Source: Bacteroidota bacterium (lineage in GTDB: Bacteria > Bacteroidota > Bacteroidia > Chitinophagales > Chitinophagaceae). From it: a stretch of 62,577 bases of DNA. The first letter of the stretch is position 1. The number at the start of each line of letters is the position of its first letter. Under the pieces are notes generated by a model. The model ran no database searches. It had not been told where the DNA came from and worked only from the letters and a program-made list of their open reading frames with translations. The stretch spans positions 103,728 to 166,304 of the forward strand of contig JAPLEH010000041.1 in NCBI GenBank assembly GCA_026391455.1, in the 5' to 3' direction. The position numbers and the translations under genes were made by a program. Shown here in pieces: positions 1 through 8,877 of the stretch.

Positions 1-684
1 AAATGAATCTTTACTTTCCTTGGAACGGAAAGTGTGAAAATAATCCATGATAAAATTCAGGCGATGGGTAAGGGGTAGCCGAATAGCACCTCCCATAGAA
101 AAGAAAGATTTTTGGTCATATGATATGGAATAACCCCGGGTAACAAATGTGGGGTTTAGTTGCAGACTGATCTTTCCCATTTTGCGTGCCAGTATCAACT
201 GAAAAGCATTGCTCGTACGCTGGGAAATACCTTTATAGCTATGATCCTGATTGGGGGTGGCCGTTGCAGTATTGGATGCGATTACCGCATTGGCATATAA
301 GGCAATGGAGAGCGGGTGAGATGCATCGTTTTCCAGTTGCTGCATCAATTGATATTTCAATCCCATTTCCCACAGACGTTGCTGCTTACTGGCTCCTTTG
401 GAACGGGCAAACGTAAGATCGAATTTCTTTCCAATACCTGTTTGGAAGGCGATACGAACATCCACATTATTATCGAGCCCGAAAAAGTTTTTGATGCCAC
501 CGAAATCACCGGCTATATCACCGAAATTATGGGTTACTTTAAATTCCATCTGGCCTTTACCCACTGTTTGTGTGGTATTGGCATTGATCACTTTCTGAGA
601 AGTAAAAATTTCAACGGGCTTTTTTTCCTGTGCTGTAAGTGATACAGTACAACTAAAAGCCGCAAGAGTCAATATTCGTTTCAT
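1..684 (-). CDS. DUF5777-type outer-membrane beta-barrel protein (3' end outside window)
   Basis: The minus-strand frame opens with ATG at 684 and stays open to base 1, giving 228 codons without a stop, so the C-terminus lies outside the window. It starts with a signal peptide (MKRILTLAAFSCTVSLTAQ). The mature start has the VINANTTQTVGKGQMEF and THNFGD segments that I associate with the DUF5777 family of predicted outer-membrane barrels in Bacteroidota. Alternating hydrophobic and polar strands rich in Gly and aromatics follow, such as FGLDNNVDVRIAF and LWEMGLKYQL. The role is unknown. The family assignment rests on remembered motif similarity. Confidence 0.7.
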   Translation of the reverse strand, partial: MKRILTLAAFSCTVSLTAQEKKPVEIFTSQKVINANTTQTVGKGQMEFKVTHNFGDIAGDFGGIKNFFGLDNNVDVRIAFQTGIGKKFDLTFARSKGASKQQRLWEMGLKYQLMQQLENDASHPLSIALYANAVIASNTATATPNQDHSYKGISQRTSNAFQLILARKMGKISLQLNPTFVTRGYSISYDQKSFFSMGGAIRLPLTHRLNFIMDYFHTFRSKESKDSF

Positions 685-767
685 AATCGCTGTTTTGGTA
701 ATAGCAGGATAATCGGCAAAAGAATGGGCCAGGTTGCCTTTATGCGTAAAACAAAAACAGGAAAAAC

Positions 768-1229
768 TCAGGAAAGAGCAGCCACTATCTCTTCCGCATG
801 GGCTTTGTTTTTGGGGCGGAGAAATATTTTCCGGATGATCCCCTTTTCATCAATAAGAAAAGTAGTACGGAGCACTCCCATGTATTTGTGACCAAACATT
901 TGCTTCTGGTCCCACACCCCATACTTTTCCAGTATCGCATGGGAGGTATCTGCGATGAGTGTAAAGGGAAGATTAAATTTTGCCTCAAATTTTTTATGTT
1001 TGGCAGCATCGTCCGGACTTACCCCGACTACTTCAATACCCTTTTTTTGAAGCAGGCTGAAATTGTCGCGCAGGTTGCAAGCCTGTATAGTACAAGTGGG
1101 GGTATCATCTTCCGGATAAAAATAAAGGACTACCTTTTTCCCTTTCAGAGATGCAAGGGAAATCTTTTTACCGTTTTGATCAGTGCCGCTGAATGCCGGG
1201 GCCTTATCTCCTTCCTTTAATATGACCAT
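768..1229 (-). CDS. bcp: Thioredoxin-dependent thiol peroxidase (peroxiredoxin, BCP/PrxQ type)
   Basis: This cytoplasmic peroxiredoxin reduces hydrogen peroxide and organic hydroperoxides using thioredoxin. Its 153 residues match the usual BCP length. The active-site segment FYPEDDTPTCTIQACNLRD carries the peroxidatic Cys46 and, five residues later, Cys51 as the likely resolving cysteine, the spacing of the atypical two-Cys PrxQ/BCP class. The downstream segments GVSPDDAAKHKKF and LPFTLIADT are family hallmarks. Thr45 stands where many homologues have Gly. The gene is encoded opposite nothing real; the plus-strand open frame across it is a shadow. It is separated from the upstream M23 peptidase gene by 43 bp and may share its transcript. 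Confidence 0.93.
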   Translation of the reverse strand: MVILKEGDKAPAFSGTDQNGKKISLASLKGKKVVLYFYPEDDTPTCTIQACNLRDNFSLLQKKGIEVVGVSPDDAAKHKKFEAKFNLPFTLIADTSHAILEKYGVWDQKQMFGHKYMGVLRTTFLIDEKGIIRKIFLRPKNKAHAEEIVAALS

Positions 1230-1272
1230 GGTGTGATATCGTTAATCGTTATTCAATGATGTTATAAATAAA

Positions 1273-3120
1273 CTATTTCTTTTTCTTTTTAACCGAAGGT
1301 TTCTTCGTAGTGCTTTTCTTCTTTTTATCCTCTTCCTTTTTCTTCTTTTCACTTGTCTTCTTCACTACCTTTTTCTTTGGCGGTGGCGGAGTGTACGGGT
1401 TGCGGCGAAACCACCACTCCTTCACGGTTGTATTACCCGCCAGGTCTTCCGCAATTGCTCTTAAATGGTGTATTCCATAGGAACAACGCTCATCGAACCG
1501 GTATATCCAGTTGCGCGATTTGTCGTTGGTAAAACGTATCCATTGGCTGTCCAGTTCTACCCGAAACCTTTTTAATCCAAAATTATCGGCTGGTGTGAAG
1601 AGGATCCGGGTCATTGCACTCATATTGAGCGTATCATCATTTTTGCTGCGTGTGCCCCCGGGTTCATTTATTGAGGGCGGAGTAATATCTGCAAAAGCCT
1701 GAAAGCTGCCGAAATCGCCAAAGCGGGCTACCAGCCAATCGTCTTTCCATTCCGCTTTCCGCACCACATTACCTTTTCCACTTTTTACGATCACCAGCTT
1801 ATTTTTCCAATCTGCAGGAATGGATTTGTCAGGCTTGATACGAACGGTAAGATCATTATGTACCGGATAAGAAGGATCATTTACCTGGTGGCGTGCCGAT
1901 ACACTATTGTACGCTGCTGCATTATCGCGGTAATAATAGGCCGGTACAGTATCAAATAAACAACCAGATGGCAAGTACATGTCAAAGTCTGGTTTGTTAA
2001 TTTCATTTACCCGATTGGGTATCATTTTGGCTACCGTCAGTCTTTCTGCTTCGTCTGCAGAAAGACTATCGTCATGCTGTATCCAAAAATTCAGGTAAGC
2101 AGTATTACCATAAGCATCTTTTACCTCGGCATATACCTGATGTGGCAGTGTATCTGTCAATGTAAGCACCCCATCACTGGCAGTGCGGATATAAGCCACC
2201 CCGTTATCACCGGGCATACGGCTGAGATGTTGCAGGTAAGCCCCCCCTTTATAATCATATTTATAATCGATCTGCGCATTGAGATAATCAGTTTCTTCAT
2301 AGTCGATACTGTCCAGTACAAAACGGGATTGCAGTACGCTGTCAATATAAAGGCTGGCGGAAAAAACGCCATTGGGACTTCCGCCCGTGGAAGATTTATC
2401 ATGCATCTGCAGGGCAAAACTGATCCTGTTCAGGCCAGTTACAATCACAGGCATTTTAGGAATAATGTACCCGCTGTCGGTATATTTTAAGGGATAAAAC
2501 CGTGGCGTTTGTTCATACACCGACCGGCTTCTGTCGTACATAGCGAGTCGCAATAAGGTAGGGGCCACCCGGTCCACCAATGGAAAATCAAAAAGCGAGG
2601 GATTCAGCCGTTTGGTGGTTTTGGTATCCAGTATTTCAAAATGAAGATGCGGCCCCTGCGAGCCACCAGTATTTCCACTATATGCGATGAACTGTCCTTT
2701 GGTAACATCAAATTCTCCGGCTTTAAAATCCAATTCCACCGCCCAGCTTTCTTTTTTGTATTGCTGTTCCGTCACATAGCTTTCCAGTTCCGGATAAAAA
2801 TCGTTGAGGTGCGCATACAAGGTGGAAAGTCCATTCGGATGATTGATGATGATGAACCGTCCAAAACTTTGCGGCCGTATACCCACATGTGCAATATACC
2901 CGCCTGCAGCAGCATAAACCGGCAGGTTTTCCTTACCGCCTGTACGGATATCGAGACCCATATGCCAGTGATTGGGCCTGAGCTCCCCAAAATTGGCCGA
3001 CAATTCCATCGGAATACCCATGGGATTTCGAAAATAACCCTTGGGATAAGCGGGCTGCTGGGCCCGGCCACTGATCACATTTCCAATAAAAAATAGCCAG
3101 ACTAAGAATCTCCACTGCAT
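1273..3120 (-). CDS. M23-family metallopeptidase, exported, with lysine-rich C-terminal tail
   Basis: Predicted envelope peptidoglycan endopeptidase. I start at the ATG at 3120, which gives a clean signal peptide (MQWRFLVWLFFIGNVISGRA); an ATG at 3150 would add ten residues. The LytM/M23 domain lies near residues 40-165: HMGLD gives zinc ligands His53 and Asp57, and HLHFE gives His158 and His160. The GNTGGSQGPHLHFE segment is typical. The middle 350 residues look like beta-sandwich domains (for example near IDEKG-like repeats of Ser/Asp/Thr-rich strands). The last 35 residues are almost only Lys, Glu, Thr and Ser after a PPPP run. I do not know a function for this tail. The divergent lipoprotein gene starts at 3206. 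Confidence 0.85.
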   Translation of the reverse strand: MQWRFLVWLFFIGNVISGRAQQPAYPKGYFRNPMGIPMELSANFGELRPNHWHMGLDIRTGGKENLPVYAAAGGYIAHVGIRPQSFGRFIIINHPNGLSTLYAHLNDFYPELESYVTEQQYKKESWAVELDFKAGEFDVTKGQFIAYSGNTGGSQGPHLHFEILDTKTTKRLNPSLFDFPLVDRVAPTLLRLAMYDRSRSVYEQTPRFYPLKYTDSGYIIPKMPVIVTGLNRISFALQMHDKSSTGGSPNGVFSASLYIDSVLQSRFVLDSIDYEETDYLNAQIDYKYDYKGGAYLQHLSRMPGDNGVAYIRTASDGVLTLTDTLPHQVYAEVKDAYGNTAYLNFWIQHDDSLSADEAERLTVAKMIPNRVNEINKPDFDMYLPSGCLFDTVPAYYYRDNAAAYNSVSARHQVNDPSYPVHNDLTVRIKPDKSIPADWKNKLVIVKSGKGNVVRKAEWKDDWLVARFGDFGSFQAFADITPPSINEPGGTRSKNDDTLNMSAMTRILFTPADNFGLKRFRVELDSQWIRFTNDKSRNWIYRFDERCSYGIHHLRAIAEDLAGNTTVKEWWFRRNPYTPPPPKKKVVKKTSEKKKKEEDKKKKSTTKKPSVKKKKK

Positions 3121-3205
3121 CTGCAAAAATAAGTACCATCGTAATACCACTAACCCGGTATAGGACTTTCAGCACAATGTTTGTATCTTTTCCGCTTTCC
3201 TGGTT

Positions 3206-3793
3206 ATGAAAAAAGTCCTGTGGCTGTTGCCGCTTTGCATTTTGCTGTACGCCTGCCCGTTTGAATCAACGGTAGCGCTGGAACCAAAGCCGGTAGAACC
3301 GGTGGATAGTTCCCTGTGCGGATATTGGTACGGCATTGTAAAAGACGGAAGCGACTTCTTTGGTATTGAAGCGCTGGACATTTCCCGCCAATCGGATTCC
3401 GTATATGCCATTACCCGTTACGGCAAAGCGATCAAGGGAGATATCATATTACCGGATACCGCCTATTTTACCGGCTATACCTCCTGGATTGGCGACAAAC
3501 AATACATGAATGTAGTGGCCGATATATTACTGGAAGAACCCCGCCGCAAAGGCCGGACACCGGAATTAAAAAAACAACGGGTATATTATGTGGCCGGAAT
3601 AGCCAGTAAACAGGACACCCTCACGGTAAAAACCATAACGGAAACTTTTTCAATAAAGAAAAACTTCGGATCCCCGGAAGCATTCAAGCAAGCAATCCTC
3701 CAGCTTACCGGCAATGATAAGGCCTTATACGATGAACAATATTCGCTCTCTTACAGAAAGATACCCAAACCCCAACCTGCCAGGTCCTTCTGA
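3206..3793 (+). CDS. Predicted lipoprotein of unknown function
   Basis: A 195-residue protein with a lipoprotein signal peptide: MKKVLWLLPLCILLYAC places the lipobox cysteine at residue 17. The acceptor Cys is followed by Pro and Phe, so outer-membrane sorting is plausible but not shown. The mature part is rich in Tyr, Thr and Asp and reads like a small beta-rich protein (SLCGYWYGIVKDGSDFFGIE). I do not recognise a family. It is divergent from the M23 peptidase and sits about 140 bp upstream of carB in the same direction, with a promoter-like element in between, so it is probably not part of a pyrimidine operon. Confidence 0.75.
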   Translation: MKKVLWLLPLCILLYACPFESTVALEPKPVEPVDSSLCGYWYGIVKDGSDFFGIEALDISRQSDSVYAITRYGKAIKGDIILPDTAYFTGYTSWIGDKQYMNVVADILLEEPRRKGRTPELKKQRVYYVAGIASKQDTLTVKTITETFSIKKNFGSPEAFKQAILQLTGNDKALYDEQYSLSYRKIPKPQPARSF

Positions 3794-3858
3794 ACTGTTC
3801 TGAAAATGCAACTGAAAAAAAATAACCTTCACATCCCTTCAAAACCCTACTATTCCCT

Positions 3859-3866
3859 TAGTTTTG
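3859..3866 (+). promoter_or_regulatory. Possible carB promoter -7 element
   Basis: TAGTTTTG matches the Bacteroidota -7 consensus TAnnTTTG exactly and lies 65 bp before the carB start. No good -33 TTTG or TTG is found 19-21 bp upstream, so support is partial. Confidence 0.35.
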
Positions 3867-3931
3867 CGCAATTTGTTTTTTAATAACGATGCCTTGCCAT
3901 ACTTGCATCACCTGAAACACTAAAAACAATA

Positions 3932-6772
3932 ATGCCAAAAGACAATTCGATCAAGTCGGTCCTCATTATCGGGAGCGGCCCCATCATTATCGGCCAAGCC
4001 TGTGAGTTTGATTATTCCGGAACCCAGGCCGCCCGAAGCCTGCGGGAAGAAGGAATCAGAGTAATCCTCATCAACAGCAACCCTGCCACCATTATGACAG
4101 ACCCCATGATGGCCGACAGGGTTTATTTATTGCCGCTTACCGCCGAGAGCATCGAAAAAATATTGCAGGACAGCGAAGCCGAAGGATTCCCCATCGATGC
4201 GGTATTGCCCACCATGGGCGGACAAACCGCCCTCAACCTGGCCAAAGAAGCCGAAGACCTGGGCATTTGGAAACAATATAATGTACGCCTTATCGGTGTG
4301 GATATTAAAGCCATCGATAAGGCAGAGGACCGGGAAAAATTCCGCCAGTGGATGATCTATCTTGGTGTGCCCGTAGCCACCGCCAAAACGGCCAACTCTT
4401 ATCTGGAAGGAAAAGAATTTGCCCAGCAGATCGGCTTCCCATTGGTTATTCGCCCTTCCTTTACCTTAGGAGGTACCGGTGGCGGATTTGTTCACGATAA
4501 AAACGACCTTGACGAAGCACTCAACCGCGGCCTGCAGGCTTCCCCCATACACGAAGTACTGGTGGAAAAAGCCGTACTCGGCTGGAAAGAATTTGAACTC
4601 GAACTGCTCCGCGATGCTGCCGATAATGTATGTATCATTTGCACTGTAGAAAACTTTGACCCGATGGGTGTACATACCGGCGACTCCATTACGGTAGCAC
4701 CGGCCATGACGCTCAGTGATACCGCTATGCAATTGATGCGTAATACCGCGATCCGGATGATGCGCGACCTCGGCAATTTTGCAGGTGGCTGCAATGTGCA
4801 GTTTGCCCTCAATCCCGATACCGAAGAGATCATTGCTATTGAGATCAATCCACGGGTAAGCCGTTCTTCTGCCCTGGCCAGTAAAGCCACCGGCTATCCC
4901 ATTGCAAAAATTGCTGCTAAACTGGCGATTGGATACAATCTCGATGAACTGCAAAACCAAATCACTAAAACCACCTCTGCCTATTTTGAACCGGCACTGG
5001 ACTATGTGATCGTAAAGATACCCCGCTGGAATTTTGATAAATTCAAAGGAGCGAATGATACACTGGGTTTACAAATGAAAAGTGTGGGTGAAGTAATGGC
5101 CATCGGCAGAAGCTTTACCGAAGCCATTCAAAAAGCCTGTCAGAGCCTGGAAAATAATGCGGTAGGCCTGGGCTATTATGGCAAAAGCCTGATGCATGCC
5201 GATGAATTGCTGGAATATATCAAAACTCCGAAATGGGATCGCCTCTTCCGTATCAAAGATGCATTGATGGCGGGTATATCGGTGAATACGATCTCCAAAG
5301 CCACTAACGGTATCGACCGCTGGTTTTTATATGAAATACAAAAGATATGCGCTCTTGAAAAAGAGCTGGCGAAATATGATCTGGAAGACCTGCCTCTCGA
5401 CTTACTGAGAGAAGCGAAGGTCAACGGATTCAGTGATGAGCAGATCAGCCGCATCCTCGATCATGGCGATGAAGAAGATGTATATAACAAACGAAAAGCA
5501 GCAGGCATCACGCGTGTATATAAAATGGTGGACACCTGCGCTGCAGAATTTGAAGCGAAAACACCTTACTTCTATTCCACATTTGAAGAAGGCGGCATAA
5601 ATGAAAGTAAAGTGTCTGATCGAAAAAAAATAATCGTACTCGGAAGCGGCCCCAACCGGATCGGTCAGGGTATCGAATTCGATTATTGTTGTGTACACGG
5701 ACTGCTCGCCATCAAAGAATGCGGATACGAAGCCATCATGGTCAATTGTAATCCCGAAACGGTGAGTACGGATTTCGACATGGCCGACAAGCTTTATTTC
5801 GAACCCGTATATTGGGAGCATCTCTGGGAGATCATTGAACTGGAAAAGCCCTATGGGGTGATCGTGCAATTGGGTGGTCAAACCGCGCTTAAGCTGGCCG
5901 AGAAATTACATGCCAAAGGAATTAATATCATCGGTACTTCCTACGATAGTCTCGATATAGCCGAAGACCGCGGCCGCTTCAGTGATATGCTGAAAGAACT
6001 CGATATCCCGTATCCGGATTATGGCACGGCTTATTCGGTGGATGATGCCATTGCAGTAGCTAATAAAGTAGGCTATCCGGTACTGGTACGACCTTCGTAT
6101 GTGTTGGGTGGGCAGCGTATGCGTATCGTGATCAATGATGAAGAGGTAGAAAAAGCAGTGGTGAGCCTGCTCAAACATATACCTGGCAACAAGATATTAG
6201 TTGACCACTTCCTCGACCGTTGTCAGGAAGCGGAGATCGATGCCATCTGCGATGGAGAGAAGTTTCATGTAATGGGCATCATGGAGCATATTGAGCCGGC
6301 AGGTATTCATAGTGGCGATAGCAATGCGGTACTGCCAGCTTTCAACCTTACTCCGCTGGAGATACAGGATATGGTGGATTATGCGAAGAAGATCGCACTC
6401 GCGTTGAATGTAAAAGGATTAATCAATATTCAGTTTGCAATCAAAGAAGGCAAAGTATATGTGATCGAGGCCAACCCCCGTGCCTCACGTACCACACCGT
6501 TCATTGCAAAGGCTTATGGCAAACCTTATCTGAATTATGCCACCAAAGTAATGCTGGGTGAAATAAAAGTGAGTGATATACCGGAAGAAAAATTTCTGGA
6601 TGGATTTGCGATCAAGGAACCGGTATTCAGTTTCAATAAATTTCCGGGTGTAAATAAAGAGCTTGGGCCGGAAATGAAGAGCACCGGTGAAGCGATCCGG
6701 TTTATTAAAAATCTGCGTGATCCTTATTTCAGGCAATTGTATAAGGACAGGAGTATGTACCTGAGTAAATAA
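3932..6772 (+). CDS. carB: Carbamoyl-phosphate synthase large subunit, short form without MGS domain
   Basis: Catalyses ATP-dependent formation of carbamoyl phosphate from bicarbonate and ammonia delivered by CarA, feeding pyrimidine and arginine synthesis. Both homologous halves are visible: the N-terminal half starts SVLIIGSGPIIIGQACEFDY and has the ATP-grasp glycine loop GGTGGGF and the EINPRVSRSSALASKATGYP segment; the second half restarts at IVLGSGPNRIGQGIEFDYC near residue 570 and repeats the ATP-grasp signature (RPSYVLGGQRM, EANPRASRTTPF). The protein ends at residue 946 just after GEAIRFIKNLRDPYFRQLY. The enterobacterial enzyme has about 1070 residues, the difference being the C-terminal MGS-like allosteric domain, which is absent here. 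The stop codon abuts a strong terminator, so this is the natural end and not a truncation. carA is not in the window. Confidence 0.97.
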   Translation: MPKDNSIKSVLIIGSGPIIIGQACEFDYSGTQAARSLREEGIRVILINSNPATIMTDPMMADRVYLLPLTAESIEKILQDSEAEGFPIDAVLPTMGGQTALNLAKEAEDLGIWKQYNVRLIGVDIKAIDKAEDREKFRQWMIYLGVPVATAKTANSYLEGKEFAQQIGFPLVIRPSFTLGGTGGGFVHDKNDLDEALNRGLQASPIHEVLVEKAVLGWKEFELELLRDAADNVCIICTVENFDPMGVHTGDSITVAPAMTLSDTAMQLMRNTAIRMMRDLGNFAGGCNVQFALNPDTEEIIAIEINPRVSRSSALASKATGYPIAKIAAKLAIGYNLDELQNQITKTTSAYFEPALDYVIVKIPRWNFDKFKGANDTLGLQMKSVGEVMAIGRSFTEAIQKACQSLENNAVGLGYYGKSLMHADELLEYIKTPKWDRLFRIKDALMAGISVNTISKATNGIDRWFLYEIQKICALEKELAKYDLEDLPLDLLREAKVNGFSDEQISRILDHGDEEDVYNKRKAAGITRVYKMVDTCAAEFEAKTPYFYSTFEEGGINESKVSDRKKIIVLGSGPNRIGQGIEFDYCCVHGLLAIKECGYEAIMVNCNPETVSTDFDMADKLYFEPVYWEHLWEIIELEKPYGVIVQLGGQTALKLAEKLHAKGINIIGTSYDSLDIAEDRGRFSDMLKELDIPYPDYGTAYSVDDAIAVANKVGYPVLVRPSYVLGGQRMRIVINDEEVEKAVVSLLKHIPGNKILVDHFLDRCQEAEIDAICDGEKFHVMGIMEHIEPAGIHSGDSNAVLPAFNLTPLEIQDMVDYAKKIALALNVKGLINIQFAIKEGKVYVIEANPRASRTTPFIAKAYGKPYLNYATKVMLGEIKVSDIPEEKFLDGFAIKEPVFSFNKFPGVNKELGPEMKSTGEAIRFIKNLRDPYFRQLYKDRSMYLSK

Positions 6773-6800
6773 AATAAAGGGAACGCTTGTTCCCTTTATT
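6773..6800. terminator. Bidirectional terminator between carB and the 117-aa membrane protein gene
   Basis: A perfect 12-bp stem (6773-6784 with 6789-6800) with a GCTT loop, flanked by A-rich and T-rich runs. It serves carB on the plus strand and the convergent gene ending at 6796 on the minus strand, whose stop codon lies inside the stem. Confidence 0.85.
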
Positions 6801-7149
6801 TTTTCTGTAATTCCATCCAGGTCCAGATGGCAGTGAATACATCGAATCCTGCAAAGAGTAAAATGGCTGGGCTAACCTGGCCGAATGCCGCCAGCAAACC
6901 AAACGCCAATGCGATAAACATCCGGGAATAGACGGTTGCCATAGCGACCCCCCGGTTCTCCCGCGTGATATGCAAATAAATAATTGCCAGCGAAAAAACA
7001 AGGATACCCACCACTTTTATCCAGACTTCATTAGTTGGAGCAAAACCAAATAGTTCCAGCAGCATATTGGGTTTAAATACAAGCGTAATGCCGGTCAATA
7101 TGACGTAACCTGACTGTACGAGAAGTGAACGGAAAAATTTTCCTTGCAT
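6796..7149 (-). CDS. Small integral membrane protein of unknown function
   Basis: 117 residues with about four hydrophobic segments (near 10-30, 43-60, 72-92 and 94-112). The pattern MLLELFGFAP after the first helix and the compact four-helix layout recall uncharacterised Bacteroidota membrane proteins, but I cannot name a family. The gene is convergent with carB, and its stop codon is inside the shared terminator stem. The 264 bp upstream up to the response-regulator gene hold no recognisable gene or clear promoter. Confidence 0.65.
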   Translation of the reverse strand: MQGKFFRSLLVQSGYVILTGITLVFKPNMLLELFGFAPTNEVWIKVVGILVFSLAIIYLHITRENRGVAMATVYSRMFIALAFGLLAAFGQVSPAILLFAGFDVFTAIWTWMELQKK

Positions 7150-7413
7150 AACAGTAGTTTTAGTGAAAATAAGAATTGAAAGTAATGCATCTTTTCCGCC
7201 CTATATATACCCCAAAGCGGGGATATTACTTTCCCTCTGGCGTACCCTCCCCAAACCATACGGCAACAGGAATGCCTGAGGCTTCCGAAGATATCTTTTC
7301 GCTTATTATGCCAAGCACGTAGCACGTTCTGCGTCCGCCCATTTAACTAGGCAGGTGACTCGCCATGCAGAAACGAAAATGTGTGGCTTTGTTTGTTTAA
7401 TCTTCAAATACGC

Positions 7414-8073
7414 TCACAACTCCGCAATCCCATTTTTAATCGCATACATCACCAGTCCTACCCGGCTATGTACTTTAAGTCGGTTGAAGAGGGAGGCGCG
7501 GTAATCATCAATGGTGCGTACGCTGAGAAACATTTGCGCAGCGATTTCTTTGTAAGAAAGTTCGGAGCAGGTAAGGCGCAGAAACTCTCGTTCCTTTTCA
7601 TTGAGTACTACTTCCTTTTCTTCGCGTTCACTGTCAAAGTTGAGTCCGCTTACCAGTTTTTCTGAAACATAATCGGAGAGATAGAAGTTTTTGTCTACCA
7701 GGGTGCGCAGGGCGGCTTTCAGTTCATCGGGATCTGTGTTTTTCAGTAAGTATCCCTTTGCGCCTACGCGAAACATTTTGATGATGGTTTTTTCATCACT
7801 CAGCATGGAGAGGGCCAGTATTTTGATCTGGGGATGGTTCTTATTGATCCATTGGGCAGTTTCAAAGCCGTCCATTTCCGGCATATTCACGTCCAGCATT
7901 ACCACATCGGGAATGCCGTGCTGCTGAATACGGGTTTTGAGTTCTTTTCCATTACCTGCTTCAAACAATACAGAGTAATCTTCAAAACTGTTGACCAGGC
8001 GTGCCAGGGCCGTACGTAAGAGGGCATGGTCGTCGGCAATGCCCACTGTTATTTTCTTTTTGGTAGATGACAT
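7414..8073 (-). CDS. LuxR/NarL-type response regulator
   Basis: Two-component transcription regulator of 219 residues. The receiver domain (about 7-125) has the acidic pair Asp14/Asp15, the phosphoacceptor Asp61 in VVMLDVNMPEMDG, and the conserved Lys111 in GYLLKN. The LuxR-type helix-turn-helix domain lies near residues 155-215 (LSYKEIAAQMFLSVRTIDDY). It lies three bases downstream of the histidine kinase gene, so the two are almost certainly co-translated partners. The target genes and the signal are unknown. Confidence 0.93.
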   Translation of the reverse strand: MSSTKKKITVGIADDHALLRTALARLVNSFEDYSVLFEAGNGKELKTRIQQHGIPDVVMLDVNMPEMDGFETAQWINKNHPQIKILALSMLSDEKTIIKMFRVGAKGYLLKNTDPDELKAALRTLVDKNFYLSDYVSEKLVSGLNFDSEREEKEVVLNEKEREFLRLTCSELSYKEIAAQMFLSVRTIDDYRASLFNRLKVHSRVGLVMYAIKNGIAEL

Positions 8074-8076
8074 AGC

Positions 8077-8877
8077 TTATACAATGTCCAAAGGTAACTT
8101 TATCAGCACAGAAGTACCCATTCCGGGCTTACTATCTATTAAAATTTCTGCGCCGATAATGCCGGAGCGGTTATACAAGCTACGGAGACCTACCCCGCTG
8201 CCGGGTGCAGCCTTTTGTTTTTTCTCATCTACAGAAAATCCCGTACCATTGTCGGTAATAGACATAGTGAAGAATTCGTCGGTATATACTAGCCGAACCT
8301 TTATTTCGGTGGCCTTGGCATGTTTCAGGGTATTATTCAAAGCTTCCTGGAACATCCGGAATAAGTAGATCGATTTCTGCTCATCAAACGGATATTCGTA
8401 ACCCTCTGTATCGAAATCCACTTTTAAAATGCCTGATTTTTCAATGGCGTTCAGTTCAAAACGGATAGATTCCGCCAGCCCTACATCGGCGATACGTTCG
8501 GTGTGCAGGCTCTTGGTCAGATTGGAAAGGTCGGCCATAGCCTTGTGCAGCACCTGCTGCGAATTAAGCACCAGTTCATGCGCTTTATGCTCCTTTTCCA
8601 GAGGCAGTGCCGATAATGTAATTTTTACTACAGACAGCATCTGGCCGATATTATCATGAAGTTCCTGGGCGATCGCCTTAAATGTATTTTCCTGTATCTC
8701 AAGTTGGGAGAGAAGCGCTTCCTTTTCATATTCCGCTTTCATACGGAGCATTTCCTCTTCCTGACGTTTTTGCCTGCGTTGGTATAAAAGGAGGGTGGTT
8801 ACAATAAAACCGATGAGCAACAAACCCAATATTACACCTATGACGAGGACGAGGTATATTTCGGAGTTTTGCTGCAT
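8077..8877 (-). CDS. Sensor histidine kinase (HisKA_3/NarX-like) with one membrane helix
   Basis: 266 residues. One N-terminal membrane helix (about 8-31) leads straight into a coiled coil (35-65) and the dimerisation domain with phosphoacceptor His74 in AQELHDNIGQML. The ATPase domain shows the N box (ALNNTLKHAKA, Asn180/181), the D box (SITDNGTGF, Asp208) and the glycine-rich loop GSGVGLRSLYNR. There is no periplasmic or PAS sensor domain, so signal input probably comes through the helix or from the overlapping upstream membrane protein. Partner of the response regulator directly downstream. Confidence 0.92.
   Translation of the reverse strand: MQQNSEIYLVLVIGVILGLLLIGFIVTTLLLYQRRQKRQEEEMLRMKAEYEKEALLSQLEIQENTFKAIAQELHDNIGQMLSVVKITLSALPLEKEHKAHELVLNSQQVLHKAMADLSNLTKSLHTERIADVGLAESIRFELNAIEKSGILKVDFDTEGYEYPFDEQKSIYLFRMFQEALNNTLKHAKATEIKVRLVYTDEFFTMSITDNGTGFSVDEKKQKAAPGSGVGLRSLYNRSGIIGAEILIDSKPGMGTSVLIKLPLDIV

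Noticed and set aside
7150-7413. Open frame across 7095-7325 and possible RNA gene in the gap
   Set aside because: It overlaps the start of the membrane protein gene in the other frame and shows no tRNA or known RNA structure.
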